From assembly GCF_050219315.1 (NCBI RefSeq), contig NZ_CP116939.1, positions 1,798,001 to 1,862,000 on the forward strand: DNA of 64,000 bases, in the 5' to 3' direction. The notes beneath the pieces were generated by a model. It saw nothing but the letters and a program-made list of their open reading frames with translations. It did no database searches and had not been told where the DNA came from. Source of the DNA: Megasphaera_A sueciensis. Its GTDB lineage: Bacteria > Bacillota > Negativicutes > Veillonellales > Megasphaeraceae. How positions within the stretch are numbered: the first letter of the stretch is position 1; each line of letters starts with the position of its first letter. Shown one piece after another: positions 26,500 to 35,082 of this stretch. The position numbers and the translations under genes are program-made.

Positions 26500-27057
26500 A
26501 TGGCAAAATATAGTTTTGAATTTAAGATGAAAGTTGTCAACGAGTATTTGCAAGGAAAATTAGGCTATATGCTATTATCAAAGAAGTATCATATTCCTAG
26601 CAACAAAGTTCTCAGAGAATGGGTTGCCGTGTATCGTGAAAACGGTTCACAAGCTCTTCAACGGTCACGCCAGAAGAAAACATACTCTTTTCAATTTAAG
26701 CAACATGCGGTAGAGTTATATCTAAGTACAGAGTCATCTTACAACGAGTTAGCTCTTTCGCTAGGTATACATACGCCAAGTATGCTAACCTCTTGGGTTC
26801 AGCGTTATCGTGCGGTTGGTGTAGATGGCCTCAAACCGCAACGGAAAGGCAGGAGATCGAAGGTGTCAGATAAATCAACTATCCACCCAGCATCACCAGA
26901 AGCGCAGACGGAGAGACTTAAACAACTCGAGGAAGAAAATCTCAAATTACGAATTGAGGTAGCATATTTAAAAGAAGTGAGGAGACTGCGTTTAGCGGAA
27001 GAGGCGCAGAAAAACAAGCAAGGATCATCCACAGTCTCCGAGGATCATTCAAACTAA
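26500..27057 (+). CDS. IS150-type transposase OrfA (element C, copy 1)
   Basis: 185 residues with two consecutive HTH domains (KYSFEFKMKVVNEYLQGK and YSFQFKQHAVELYLST), a basic linker KPQRKGRRSK, and a coiled coil with RLKQLEEENLKLRIEVAYL. The two-HTH arrangement is the IS150-group pattern. OrfB is in the -1 frame just downstream, so a frameshift fusion is likely. Confidence 0.92.
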   Translation: MAKYSFEFKMKVVNEYLQGKLGYMLLSKKYHIPSNKVLREWVAVYRENGSQALQRSRQKKTYSFQFKQHAVELYLSTESSYNELALSLGIHTPSMLTSWVQRYRAVGVDGLKPQRKGRRSKVSDKSTIHPASPEAQTERLKQLEEENLKLRIEVAYLKEVRRLRLAEEAQKNKQGSSTVSEDHSN

Positions 27058-27098
27058 AAGATATCCTTGCCGTTGCCAAGCTTCCCAAGGCAACGTAT

Positions 27099-27899
27099 AT
27101 GTACTGGCAGAAGCGCTTCGATCTGCCTTCTCCAGATGCAGATATAGAAGCAAAGATTATAGCCATCCGTAAAAGTGATAAGGACTTTGGTTATCGTCGT
27201 ATCTGGGGGAAACTGCATGAAGAGGGCCTTCTCATCAATCGAAAACGTGTACAACGACTGATTCAGAAGCTGGGGCTGCAGGTTACGTCATTTATACACA
27301 AAAACCGTAAGTATAATTCCTACAAAGGAACCGTGGGCCGCGTCGCGCCTAACCGTCTGCGCCGACGATTCGACACCTGTATCCCACATCAGAAAATCAC
27401 CACGGATACGACAGAATTTAAATATTATGAGATCGACACAAAAGGAACCATCATTACACGTAAGGCGTACCTTGATCCATTCCTGGATCTATTCAATCGT
27501 GAGATTATCAGCTTCAGCTTTACGAAACGCCCGTCATCACAGGGAATCATGTCTGCCTTGGAACGGGCCATTGAGGTAACCGGCGACTGTCCTTATCGCC
27601 GGACCTTTCACTCCGACCAGGGTTGGGCCTATCAAATGGGAGGATATGTTAGTCGCTTAAAAGAAGAACGGATTTATCAGAGCATGTCCCGAAAGGGAAC
27701 CTGCCTTGACAATAGCGTGATGGAAAATTTCTTTGGACTCTTAAAACAGGAACTATATTATGGCCGTACATATCACAGCTTCGAAGAGTTACAAAAAGCA
27801 ATTGAGAAATACATCATCTATTATAACAACCGTAGAATCAAATCAAAGCTTGGCTGGTTAAGTCCGGTAAACTATCGGTTACGTCATGTCGCAGCATAA
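27099..27899 (+). CDS. IS150-type transposase OrfB (element C, copy 1)
   Basis: 266 residues with an integrase-core catalytic domain: D in ITTDTTEFKYY, D in TFHSDQGWAYQMGG and E in SVMENFFGLLKQEL, with IIYYNNRRIKSKLGWLSP near the end. The frame is open upstream of the ATG toward OrfA (KDILAVAKLPKATYMYW), consistent with an OrfAB product. Apparently intact. Confidence 0.93.
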   Translation: MYWQKRFDLPSPDADIEAKIIAIRKSDKDFGYRRIWGKLHEEGLLINRKRVQRLIQKLGLQVTSFIHKNRKYNSYKGTVGRVAPNRLRRRFDTCIPHQKITTDTTEFKYYEIDTKGTIITRKAYLDPFLDLFNREIISFSFTKRPSSQGIMSALERAIEVTGDCPYRRTFHSDQGWAYQMGGYVSRLKEERIYQSMSRKGTCLDNSVMENFFGLLKQELYYGRTYHSFEELQKAIEKYIIYYNNRRIKSKLGWLSPVNYRLRHVAA

Positions 27900-28311
27900 T
27901 AAAAACCGTAGCAGCAATAAATGCTACTACGGTTAGGTCTAACTTTATGGGGTCACTACAGACTTCAATGCAACAGAATATAAATGGCAACTGATGGTAA
28001 CGGAGAAATTCATAGCTTCAGAATATGACAATGTAACAAATCGCAAAAAACAGTACAGCTTACCGGTGCGAGCTAACATTGTTTTTCTATTGCGTAAAAC
28101 AGTTCTGGAAAATACAGAATATACACTAACCGACATAAAACAACGTAATGTGGATAATGCTAAATTCTCTGAAGAAGCTGAACTACTGCACTCCTTGATG
28201 TTCAAAAAAATTCGTACTCCGATATATGATATTGAAGTCAATCTTTGATATCTGCATACGTCTGCGGGGTTGTACTGGCTAAATAATCTAACGAGCAGTG
28301 GAAAAAAATAG

Positions 28312-28440
28312 CTAATTTCGATACCCGAAATCTGTCGTCTCCATCTCCAGATTCCGGGTATCGGCCAGAAAATCTTTCCTGCTCTTCCGCTGCCGGGTGA
28401 ACTCGGCACCTATTTCTTGTAACGTTCGTCCTTGTTTCAT
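28312..28440 (-). pseudogene. 42-codon frame with a strong RBS, truncated gene start
   Basis: Minus-strand frame starting MKQGRTLQEIGAEFTRQRKS and ending TTDFGYRN. AAGGAGGAACT sits just before the ATG, and this Shine-Dalgarno region is cut by element A copy 2 at 28461. The amino acids look like the N-terminus of a plasmid/phage-type protein (a DUF932-like start is my weak impression), broken after about 40 codons. Confidence 0.4.
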
Positions 28441-28538
28441 AATGAGTTCCTCCTTATATACTGATGTTGTACAATAAAAATTGGCACCCTATTCTCAAGG
28501 ATTGTGATATATAATTGATAGAGAATAGGAGAAATAAG

Positions 28539-28883
28539 ATGGCAAAACGAATTATAAAAACTTATGACCAAGAATTTAAATCACAGGCTGTAAAATTAGC
28601 TCAGGAGATTGGTGGACACAAAGCCGCAACGGAACTGGGGCTTCCTGATAGTACTATCTATACATGGGTTAAAGCCTTCAAAGGAGGTAGGTTGGAGGCA
28701 AAAGACGCTGTTCATACTCCTTCCAATGCCTTATCTCTTAACGAGGAACTTATTGAACTTAAAAAGCGTGTTAAAGAACTGGACAAAGAGAATCGCCATC
28801 TTAAAGAAGTGAATGAATTTCTTGAGGAAGCAAGCGCTTTTTTCGCCGCCAGCCGTCGGAAGTCAACAAAAAACAGAGATTGA
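28539..28883 (+). CDS. IS3-family transposase OrfA (element A, copy 2)
   Basis: 114 residues: HTH_Tnp_1 domain (AKRIIKTYDQEFKSQAVKLA, LPDSTIYTWVKAFKGG) and a coiled coil (LNEELIELKKRVKELDKENR). The start at 28539 follows AGGAGA. The stop codon overlaps the TTG start of OrfB, so translational coupling rather than frameshifting may link the two. Confidence 0.93.
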   Translation: MAKRIIKTYDQEFKSQAVKLAQEIGGHKAATELGLPDSTIYTWVKAFKGGRLEAKDAVHTPSNALSLNEELIELKKRVKELDKENRHLKEVNEFLEEASAFFAASRRKSTKNRD

Positions 28884-29788
28884 TATTTATTGCAATAAAA
28901 ACTGAAGACGGCACTATTAAAGGTAAAATTTCATTCTATTGTAAAAGCCTATGCGTAACCAGACAGGGATTTCACAATTATCTTAAATATAAAGATAAGC
29001 CTTGGAAATATCAGTCTCTTGCAGATGCTATGTTAGATATCTGTGCTGAAGATGAATGCAATGATACTTACGGACGAATCAGAATGCATCAAGCTTTAGA
29101 GCTAAAAAACCCTGCTGGTATTGAGATTCCGAGTGAACGGACTGTATACCGTGTTATGGAAGAAATCGGTATTAGCCATAGACCAAAAAGAAAACCTAAT
29201 GGAATCACAAAAGCTGATAAAGAAGCCAGAAAATCTGATGACTTAATTAAACGTGATTTCTATTCTGATAAACCGTTAAGCAAGTGCGTAACAGATATGA
29301 CTGAAATAAAGTGTCTGGATGGAAAACTGTATGTATCCGCAGTTTTTGACTGCTTCGATTCTGCAGTACTGGGATTAGCAATGGATACAAATATGAAAGC
29401 CACGTTATGTGAACAAACAATAATTAATACATATAAAGCATATCCAGAAATTCGGGGCTGTATCCTGCATAGTGATAGGGGAACACAGTATACCAGTGAG
29501 CTGTACCGTAATGCAATTAAGCAATACGGAATAGTACAAAGTATGAACAGTGCAGGTGGCAGATGCCATGATAATGCCCGTTGCGAAAGCATGTGGGCAA
29601 GATTAAAGGAAGAATTAATCTATAATCGATATAATGCTTCAAAAACAACTGTTGAACATATGAAAACAATTATATGGAGATATTTCATTAGTTACTGGAA
29701 TAACCGAAGAATCTGCTCCACCAATGGAGGATTACCTCCAATGATTAAGAGACAACAGTATTACCGCTCATTGAAGGATGCAGCGTAG
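28880..29788 (+). CDS. IS3-family transposase OrfB (element A, copy 2)
   Basis: 302 residues with an N-terminal HTH_21-like region (SFYCKSLCVTRQGFHNYL) and an integrase core with D in CVTDMTEIKC, D in LHSDRGTQYTS and E in ARCESMWARLKEE. It starts at TTG within the OrfA stop. Intact, so this copy may be mobile. Confidence 0.94.
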   Translation: MIFIAIKTEDGTIKGKISFYCKSLCVTRQGFHNYLKYKDKPWKYQSLADAMLDICAEDECNDTYGRIRMHQALELKNPAGIEIPSERTVYRVMEEIGISHRPKRKPNGITKADKEARKSDDLIKRDFYSDKPLSKCVTDMTEIKCLDGKLYVSAVFDCFDSAVLGLAMDTNMKATLCEQTIINTYKAYPEIRGCILHSDRGTQYTSELYRNAIKQYGIVQSMNSAGGRCHDNARCESMWARLKEELIYNRYNASKTTVEHMKTIIWRYFISYWNNRRICSTNGGLPPMIKRQQYYRSLKDAA

Positions 29789-29887
29789 ATCCAATATCCT
29801 CGAGAAAAAAGTGTAAAGAGATATTGACAATATCATACTATATGTGAACTATAAAAATACGTATTACCATTCTAAGGCAGCAAAAAG

Positions 29888-29999
29888 GGGCTGTAACAGA
29901 ATGAAGTTTTTTTCTTCATTTTGTTACAGTCCTTCTCTTTGGCTTGTTTATCAGCACTAGGGTATCTTCCTTTAGGAGAAGGAAAATACCCTAGTGCTG
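29888..29999. repeat. Two adjacent strong hairpins between IS copies
   Basis: Stem 1: GGGCTGTAACAGAATGAAG (29888-29906) against its near-complement at 29914-29932. Stem 2: CAGCACTAGGGTATCTTCC (29952-29970) against 29981-29999, one mismatch. They lie between element A copy 2 and element C copy 2, next to the damaged IS D. Their origin is unclear: terminators of a lost gene or a MITE-like scrap. Confidence 0.7.
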
Positions 30000-30057
30000 T
30001 TTGTACTGACCCCCATAAGTTAGACCTAGAAATCTAGCTTATGGGGGTCAGCTTTTT

Positions 30058-30615
30058 ATGGCAAAATATAGTTTTGAATTTAAGATGAAAGTTGTCAACG
30101 AGTATTTGCAAGGAAAATTAGGCTATATGCTATTATCAAAGAAGTATCATATTCCTAGCAACAAAGTTCTCAGAGAATGGGTTGCCGTGTATCGTGAAAA
30201 CGGTTCACAAGCTCTTCAACGGTCACGCCAGAAGAAAACATACTCTTTTCAATTTAAGCAACATGCGGTAGAGTTATATCTAAGTACAGAGTCATCTTAC
30301 AACGAGTTAGCTCTTTCGCTAGGTATACATACGCCAAGTATGCTAACCTCTTGGGTTCAGCGTTATCGTGCGGTTGGTGTAGATGGCCTCAAACCGCAAC
30401 GGAAAGGCAGGAGATCGAAGGTGTCAGATAAATCAACTATCCACCCAGCATCACCAGAAGCGCAGACGGAGAGACTTAAACAACTCGAGGAAGAAAATCT
30501 CAAATTACGAATTGAGGTAGCATATTTAAAAGAAGTGAGGAGACTGCGTTTAGCGGAAGAGGCGCAGAAAAACAAGCAAGGATCATCCACAGTCTCCGAG
30601 GATCATTCAAACTAA
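30058..30615 (+). CDS. IS150-type transposase OrfA (element C, copy 2)
   Basis: 185 residues, the same protein as the OrfA at 26500-27057: two HTH domains, basic linker and coiled coil. Intact. Confidence 0.93.
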   Translation: MAKYSFEFKMKVVNEYLQGKLGYMLLSKKYHIPSNKVLREWVAVYRENGSQALQRSRQKKTYSFQFKQHAVELYLSTESSYNELALSLGIHTPSMLTSWVQRYRAVGVDGLKPQRKGRRSKVSDKSTIHPASPEAQTERLKQLEEENLKLRIEVAYLKEVRRLRLAEEAQKNKQGSSTVSEDHSN

Positions 30616-30656
30616 AAGATATCCTTGCCGTTGCCAAGCTTCCCAAGGCAACGTAT

Positions 30657-31457
30657 ATGTACTGGCAGAAGCGCTTCGATCTGCCTTCTCCAGATGCAGA
30701 TATAGAAGCAAAGATTATAGCCATCCGTAAAAGTGATAAGGACTTTGGTTATCGTCGTATCTGGGGGAAACTGCATGAAGAGGGCCTTCTCATCAATCGA
30801 AAACGTGTACAACGACTGATTCAGAAGCTGGGGCTGCAGGTTACGTCATTTATACACAAAAACCGTAAGTATAATTCCTACAAAGGAACCGTGGGCCGCG
30901 TCGCGCCTAACCGTCTGCGCCGACGATTCGACACCTGTATCCCACATCAGAAAATCACCACGGATACGACAGAATTTAAATATTATGAGATCGACACAAA
31001 AGGAACCATCATTACACGTAAGGCGTACCTTGATCCATTCCTGGATCTATTCAATCGTGAGATTATCAGCTTCAGCTTTACGAAACGCCCGTCATCACAG
31101 GGAATCATGTCTGCCTTGGAACGGGCCATTGAGGTAACCGGCGACTGTCCTTATCGCCGGACCTTTCACTCCGACCAGGGTTGGGCCTATCAAATGGGAG
31201 GATATGTTAGTCGCTTAAAAGAAGAACGGATTTATCAGAGCATGTCCCGAAAGGGAACCTGCCTTGACAATAGCGTGATGGAAAATTTCTTTGGACTCTT
31301 AAAACAGGAACTATATTATGGCCGTACATATCACAGCTTCGAAGAGTTACAAAAAGCAATTGAGAAATACATCATCTATTATAACAACCGTAGAATCAAA
31401 TCAAAGCTTGGCTGGTTAAGTCCGGTAAACTATCGGTTACGTCATGTCGCAGCATAA
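30657..31457 (+). CDS. IS150-type transposase OrfB (element C, copy 2)
   Basis: 266 residues, the same protein as the OrfB at 27099-27899, DDE core complete. With copy 1 it forms two direct 1517-bp repeats that bracket 2 kb, including element A copy 2; they could move that segment together or delete it by recombination. Confidence 0.94.
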   Translation: MYWQKRFDLPSPDADIEAKIIAIRKSDKDFGYRRIWGKLHEEGLLINRKRVQRLIQKLGLQVTSFIHKNRKYNSYKGTVGRVAPNRLRRRFDTCIPHQKITTDTTEFKYYEIDTKGTIITRKAYLDPFLDLFNREIISFSFTKRPSSQGIMSALERAIEVTGDCPYRRTFHSDQGWAYQMGGYVSRLKEERIYQSMSRKGTCLDNSVMENFFGLLKQELYYGRTYHSFEELQKAIEKYIIYYNNRRIKSKLGWLSPVNYRLRHVAA

Positions 31458-31518
31458 TAAAAACCGTAGCAGCAATAAATGCTACTACGGTTAGGTCTAA
31501 CTTTATGGGGTCACTACA

Positions 31519-32066
31519 GTTTTTAGGCTTCAGTATGTCATTTTTAAATTCACTTCCGCGATCCGTATGAAACATACCTATATTTTTTAAATTTGTTTTT
31601 ACTTTTGCAAACGCCTCATAAACCAATTTCGCAGTTTTATTCTTTCCACAACTATATCCAATAATTTCTCGGTTATAAAGATCCAGTATCATACAAATGT
31701 AATTCCATTGATTGCCAACTCGCACATAGGTCAAATCACTTACGACAACTTCATACCGTTTTTTTCATTAAATTGGCGACTTAAAATATTGGGATGATTT
31801 TCCTCATTTACGGCTCCTGGGTGTGGTCTATATTTTTTTATCGTATATACGGATACCAAGCCATTAGCGCGCATCATGCTGGCAATACGCCGTCGTGATA
31901 CCCTGTAATTTTTCTTTGCCAATTCTACTTTCAATTTTCGTGTCCCATATACCTGCTGATTTTCATTAAATAATTGTACCACCGTATCGCTAAGTTCGTC
32001 TTTCTTCATTACTTTTTCATTATACGCATAGTACGTACTACGAGAAATAGGGAGAATTTGGCACAT
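31519..32066 (-). pseudogene. IS3-family OrfB of element D, frameshifted and truncated
   Basis: Begins with CQILPISRSTYYAYNEKVMK and YRPHPGAVNEENHPNILSRQF. A run of seven A near 31760 is one base short, shifting the frame before SDLTYVRVGNQWNYICMIL. It then continues to FHTDRGSEFKNDILKPK, where element C is inserted. The last catalytic Glu region is missing. Confidence 0.85.
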
Positions 32067-32107
32067 CCTGAAAACGGGATATTTATATGCATTGGCCCTG
32101 ATAACGT

Positions 32108-32392
32108 TTACTTTCGTCCCATTATCAGAGCCGCTTGCTTTAGGATATCATTCTCCATCAATAGCTGCTTATTTTGTTTCCGTAAGGCAATGAGTTCTTT
32201 TTCTTCTGGGGTCCGGTTGTCAGCTTCTTTAAAAGAGCCTGTTTGATTGAATTGCTTTACCCATTTATGAAAAGTAGAAGCGATTAATTCATATTCGCGA
32301 ATAATTTCACTCGCGGGTTTACCACTGGCATGTAAGGTTACCATTTGTTGCTTAAATTCTGTTGTGTATTCTTGTCTAGTCCGTTTTTCCAT
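32108..32392 (-). CDS. IS3-family OrfA (element D)
   Basis: 94 residues from MEKRTRQEYTTEFKQQMVTL, with an HTH_Tnp_1 domain and the usual charged coiled coil ending ENDILKQAALIMGRK. The ATG at 32392 is chosen because upstream in-frame codons run through the terminal region. The frame is intact, but its OrfB is dead, so it cannot transpose alone. Confidence 0.85.
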   Translation of the reverse strand: MEKRTRQEYTTEFKQQMVTLHASGKPASEIIREYELIASTFHKWVKQFNQTGSFKEADNRTPEEKELIALRKQNKQLLMENDILKQAALIMGRK

Positions 32393-32745
32393 ATCGCTGC
32401 CTCTTTCCCTTTTTTTTATTATTGTAACAGCTCCTAAAAAAAAACTGTCCAGTTTATTGTAGCCCATCCATTCATACAATGTTGCCCCAGTCGTGTATAT
32501 GTCATCGCTACTTACCTTTTCGGAGTTTTGATGGCTTTTTCCTTTTTTTTACTTTTGCGAACTTAATTGTACTCTATCTACATAACATTATAGTATATAC
32601 AATATATGTGATATAGAATGATTGATACTACAATATCTATTATATAAGACTAATAAAAAACATATATATCATAAATATGGATATACTATTATTTCAAGTT
32701 ATACAATCATGCTGAAAATTATATTACTTTATGGAGGAATTTCTA

Positions 32746-33173
32746 ATGAAGAAAGCTAATAGTACAGACATTCATTTTCACGTTGACGAAGAAACCAATT
32801 CCATCTTGCAGGAAAAGCTGCAGGAAACACAACTAACACAACACCCAGTGCATTTTTAAGAAAATTGATACGGGACGGTCAAATAACCTACACGCCCTAT
32901 GGAAAAGAAATGTTAATACAGCTAGCTAAAACCCATAATGAAGTGAACCAAGGAATGTTAGCAATAGACAATGAAATTTCAAACTTAAGTCAAAAGATCG
33001 ACCAACAAAATCAATACATTACTCAATTATCTCCCTTTCTATGTAGCGAATACGGAGAGCAAATTGCTAATTCTCTTACAATGCTTGTTATGCAAAACCA
33101 TATACAGATGCAAGATATCATGAACCGTACTACAAAACTAAAACAGGTTGCAGAAAGGATTACGGTAAAATAA
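32746..33173 (+). pseudogene. MobC-like gene, copy 1, frameshifted
   Basis: Homologous to 34038-34460 but with a 5-base insertion (ACAAC in CTAACACAACACCC) after about 30 codons, which breaks the frame. The distal part remains open from residue ~35 (FLRKLIRDGQITYTPYGK). Confidence 0.88.
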
Positions 33174-33703
33174 ATGTCAATTTTTAAAGTTGTGCATCGA
33201 AAAAACAGGGATGACTGCGTGATGTTATCCCAACGAATAAATTATATACTGAACCCTTTGGCAACAAAAAAAGAGTTGATTTATGGACAGTATATCAGCA
33301 CACACTATCCCTATGAGGAAATGATATATGCAAAAACATGTTTTCCCCCTTCTCCAACATCTCCCAGAGATCCCCTGCAGGGCAAGGCATTTTACGAATA
33401 CGTCGTTAGCTTAGCCCCGAAGATGGTTACCCCATCAATCCGTTCTTCCAATGCATGGTCTGTATCAATCAATATTTTTCTAACTATGGAGAAAATCATT
33501 ACCAAGTAGTACATAGCCTGCATATCAATACTGATCATCTTCATGCCCATTTTATTGCCAATAATACAGATTTTCTGACGGGTAAACGCTTTCGGTCTAC
33601 ACGAAGTAGTTTTTGTACGATGATTCGAGATATAAATAAAATCTTGACTGATTTTGGTTTTTCCGGTATTCCCCAATATCACTGGGAAAAATATGGATCA
33701 TAA
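33174..33703 (+). pseudogene. Relaxase N-terminal gene, copy 1, frameshifted
   Basis: Homologous to 34461-35000. One C is missing in the SLAPED region (GCCCCGAAG here, GCTCCCGAAG in copy 2). The frame is lost there and resumes in another phase from about 33455, where it encodes the SLHINTDHLHAHFI metal-binding motif. Confidence 0.88.
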
Positions 33704-33732
33704 AGTATATCGATAAATCCAAACATTTTAAA

Positions 33733-33760
33733 AGCCGTTCCAGAAAATTCCGGAACGGCT
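33733..33760 (-). terminator. Duplicated hsp20 terminator
   Basis: AGCCGTTCC pairs with GGAACGGCT, followed on the minus strand by TTTT. Copy of the hairpin at 35021-35048. Confidence 0.75.
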
Positions 33761-33794
33761 AACATAAAGTGAAATCTATATGATTCAGCACCGA

Positions 33795-33913
33795 TTATTT
33801 AATATCGATACGATGAATAGCATCTACAACAGCTGGATCTGTTTTCGGTAATGTAATCGTTAAGATACCATTAGAAAAGGCAGCTTCTATCTTATCTTTG
33901 TCAATATTGCGAA
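33795..33913 (-). pseudogene. Truncated hsp20 copy (last ~39 codons)
   Basis: Reads NIDKDKIEAAFSNGILTITL, then PKTDPAVVDAIHRIDIK and a stop, against NIEKDNIEAAFSNGVLTITL in the intact gene. It ends at the duplication junction 33913/33914. The amino-acid and silent differences mean that the duplication is old or was made between diverged copies. Confidence 0.88.
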
Positions 33914-34037
33914 ATACTACAATATCTATTATATAAGGCTAATAAAAATTATATAACATATTATAAATATGGATATACTATTATATCAAGTTATACAATC
34001 ATGCTGAAAATTATATTACTTTATGGAGGAATTTCTA

Positions 34038-34460
34038 ATGAAGAAAGCTAATAGTACAGACATTCATTTTCACGTTGACGAAGAAACCAATTCCATCTTG
34101 CAGGAAAAGCTGCAGGAAACACAACTAACACCCAGTGCATTTTTAAGAAAATTGATACGGGACGGTCAAATAACCTACACACCCTATGGAAAAGAAATGT
34201 TAATACAGCTAGCTAAAACCCATAACGAAGTAAATCAAGGGATGTTAGCAATAGACAATGAAATTTCAAATTTAAGTCAAAAGGTCGACCGGCAAAATCA
34301 ATACATTACTCAATTATCTCCCCTTCTATGTAGCGAATACGGAGAGCAAATTGCTAATTCTCTTACAATGCTTGTTATGCAAAACCATATACAGATGCAA
34401 GATATCATGAACCGTACTACAAAACTAAAACAGGTTGCAGAAAGGATTACGGTAAAATAA
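34038..34460 (+). CDS. MobC-like mobilization accessory protein
   Basis: 140 residues. The N-terminus (STDIHFHVDEETNSILQEKL, TPSAFLRKLIRDG) has the ribbon-helix-helix look of relaxosome accessory proteins such as MobC. The rest is helical with a coiled coil (EVNQGMLAIDNEISNLSQKV). ATGGAGG precedes the ATG. The stop abuts the relaxase start directly, so the two are translationally linked. It is inferred to help a relaxase bind oriT; no oriT was identified. Confidence 0.72.
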   Translation: MKKANSTDIHFHVDEETNSILQEKLQETQLTPSAFLRKLIRDGQITYTPYGKEMLIQLAKTHNEVNQGMLAIDNEISNLSQKVDRQNQYITQLSPLLCSEYGEQIANSLTMLVMQNHIQMQDIMNRTTKLKQVAERITVK

Positions 34461-35000
34461 ATGTCAATTTTTAAAGTTGTGCATCGAAAAAACAGGGATG
34501 ACTGCGTGATGTTATCCCAACGAATAAATTATATACTGAACCCTTTGGCAACAAAAAAAGAATTGATTTATGGACAGTATATCAGTACACACTATCCCTA
34601 TGAGGAAATGATATATGCAAAAACATGTTTTCCCCCTTCTCCAACATCTCCCAGAGATTCACTGGAAGGCAAAGCATTTTACGAATACTTGATCAGTTTA
34701 GCTCCCGAAGATGGTTATCCAATCAATCAGTTTTTCCAATGCATGGCCTGCATCAATCAATATTTTTCTAACTATGGAGGAAATCATTACCAAGTAGTAC
34801 ATAGCCTGCATATCAATACCGATCATCTTCATGCCCATTTTATTGCCAATAATACAGATTTTCTAACGGGTAAACGCTTTCGGTCTACACGAAGCAGCTT
34901 CTGTACGATGATTCGAGACATAAATAAAATCTTAACTGATTTTGGTTTTTCCGGTATTCCCCAATATCACTGGGAAAAATATGGATCATACAGTATATAG
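34461..35000 (+). CDS. Relaxase, N-terminal domain only (truncated)
   Basis: 179 residues with the start IFKVVHRKNRDDCVMLSQRI followed by NYILNP, and the histidine metal-binding motif SLHINTDHLHAHFIANN near residue 125 that marks MOB-type relaxases. Full relaxases usually have 300 or more residues. This one ends after HWEKYGSYSI and runs into the hsp20 terminator, so the C-terminus was lost when the module landed next to hsp20. Both copies end at the same place, so truncation came before duplication. DNA nicking by the remaining domain cannot be excluded. Confidence 0.75.
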   Translation: MSIFKVVHRKNRDDCVMLSQRINYILNPLATKKELIYGQYISTHYPYEEMIYAKTCFPPSPTSPRDSLEGKAFYEYLISLAPEDGYPINQFFQCMACINQYFSNYGGNHYQVVHSLHINTDHLHAHFIANNTDFLTGKRFRSTRSSFCTMIRDINKILTDFGFSGIPQYHWEKYGSYSI

Positions 35001-35020
35001 GTAAATTCACACATTTTAAA

Positions 35021-35048
35021 AGCCGTTCCAGAAAATTCTGGAACGGCT
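35021..35048 (-). terminator. hsp20 terminator
   Basis: AGCCGTTCC/GGAACGGCT stem with an inner CCAGAA/TTCTGG extension, followed by TTTT on the minus strand, 35 bp past the hsp20 stop. Confidence 0.8.
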
Positions 35049-35082
35049 AACATAAAGTGAAATCTATATGATTCAGCACCGA

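Larger units (their letters stand above)
26444..27960 (+). mobile_element. IS3-family (IS150-like) element C, copy 1 (1517 bp)
   Basis: Ends TGTACTGACCCCCATAAG and, inverted, TGTAGTGACCCCATAAAG, both running on into TTAGACCT. 3-bp target duplication GAC (26441-26443 and 27961-27963). Same length and encoded proteins as copy 2 at 30002-31518; I found no difference by eye. It splits XRE gene 3. Confidence 0.95.
26177..28248 (+). pseudogene. XRE-family repressor 3, interrupted by IS element C
   Basis: Codons before the insertion (26177-26443) encode an HTH_3-type domain with TSTIHYWETQKNIPSADM and FSVSADWLLGRSS. Removing element C and one copy of its GAC duplication joins them in frame to 27964-28248 (FNATEYKWQLMVTEKF onwards, ending IYDIEVNL). 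The restored protein would be 183 residues, longer than repressors 1 and 2, with a C-terminal half of unknown function. As it stands the gene makes an HTH domain plus a short tail read from the IS end. Confidence 0.85.
28462..29835 (+). mobile_element. IS3-family element A, copy 2 (1374 bp, intact)
   Basis: Ends TGATGTTGTACAATA and, inverted, TGATATTGTCAATAT. 3-bp target duplication TAC (28459-28461 and 29836-29838). The same element as at 17971-20605 but uninterrupted and in the opposite orientation. Confidence 0.95.
30002..31518 (+). mobile_element. IS3-family (IS150-like) element C, copy 2 (1517 bp)
   Basis: Same ends and length as copy 1, in the same orientation. Target duplication GTT (29999-30001 and 31519-31521). 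It is inserted into the orfB relic of element D. Confidence 0.95.
31519..32451 (-). mobile_element. Damaged IS3-family element D
   Basis: Minus-strand element. Its right end is probably the TGGACAGT at about 32444-32451, upstream of an intact orfA. The orfB is frameshifted and cut at the left by element C copy 2, and the sequence beyond that copy (29836-30001) does not contain the missing C-terminus. The left end is therefore lost. Confidence 0.75.
32625..33913 (+). repeat. Tandem duplication, unit 1 (1289 bp): mob module plus hsp20 3' end
   Basis: Starts ATACTACAATATCTATTATA and carries mobC-like, relaxase-like, terminator and the last ~39 codons of hsp20. It is followed directly by unit 2, which starts with the same sequence at 33914. 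The copies differ at many scattered bases and by small indels, and both mob genes here are frameshifted. Confidence 0.88.
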
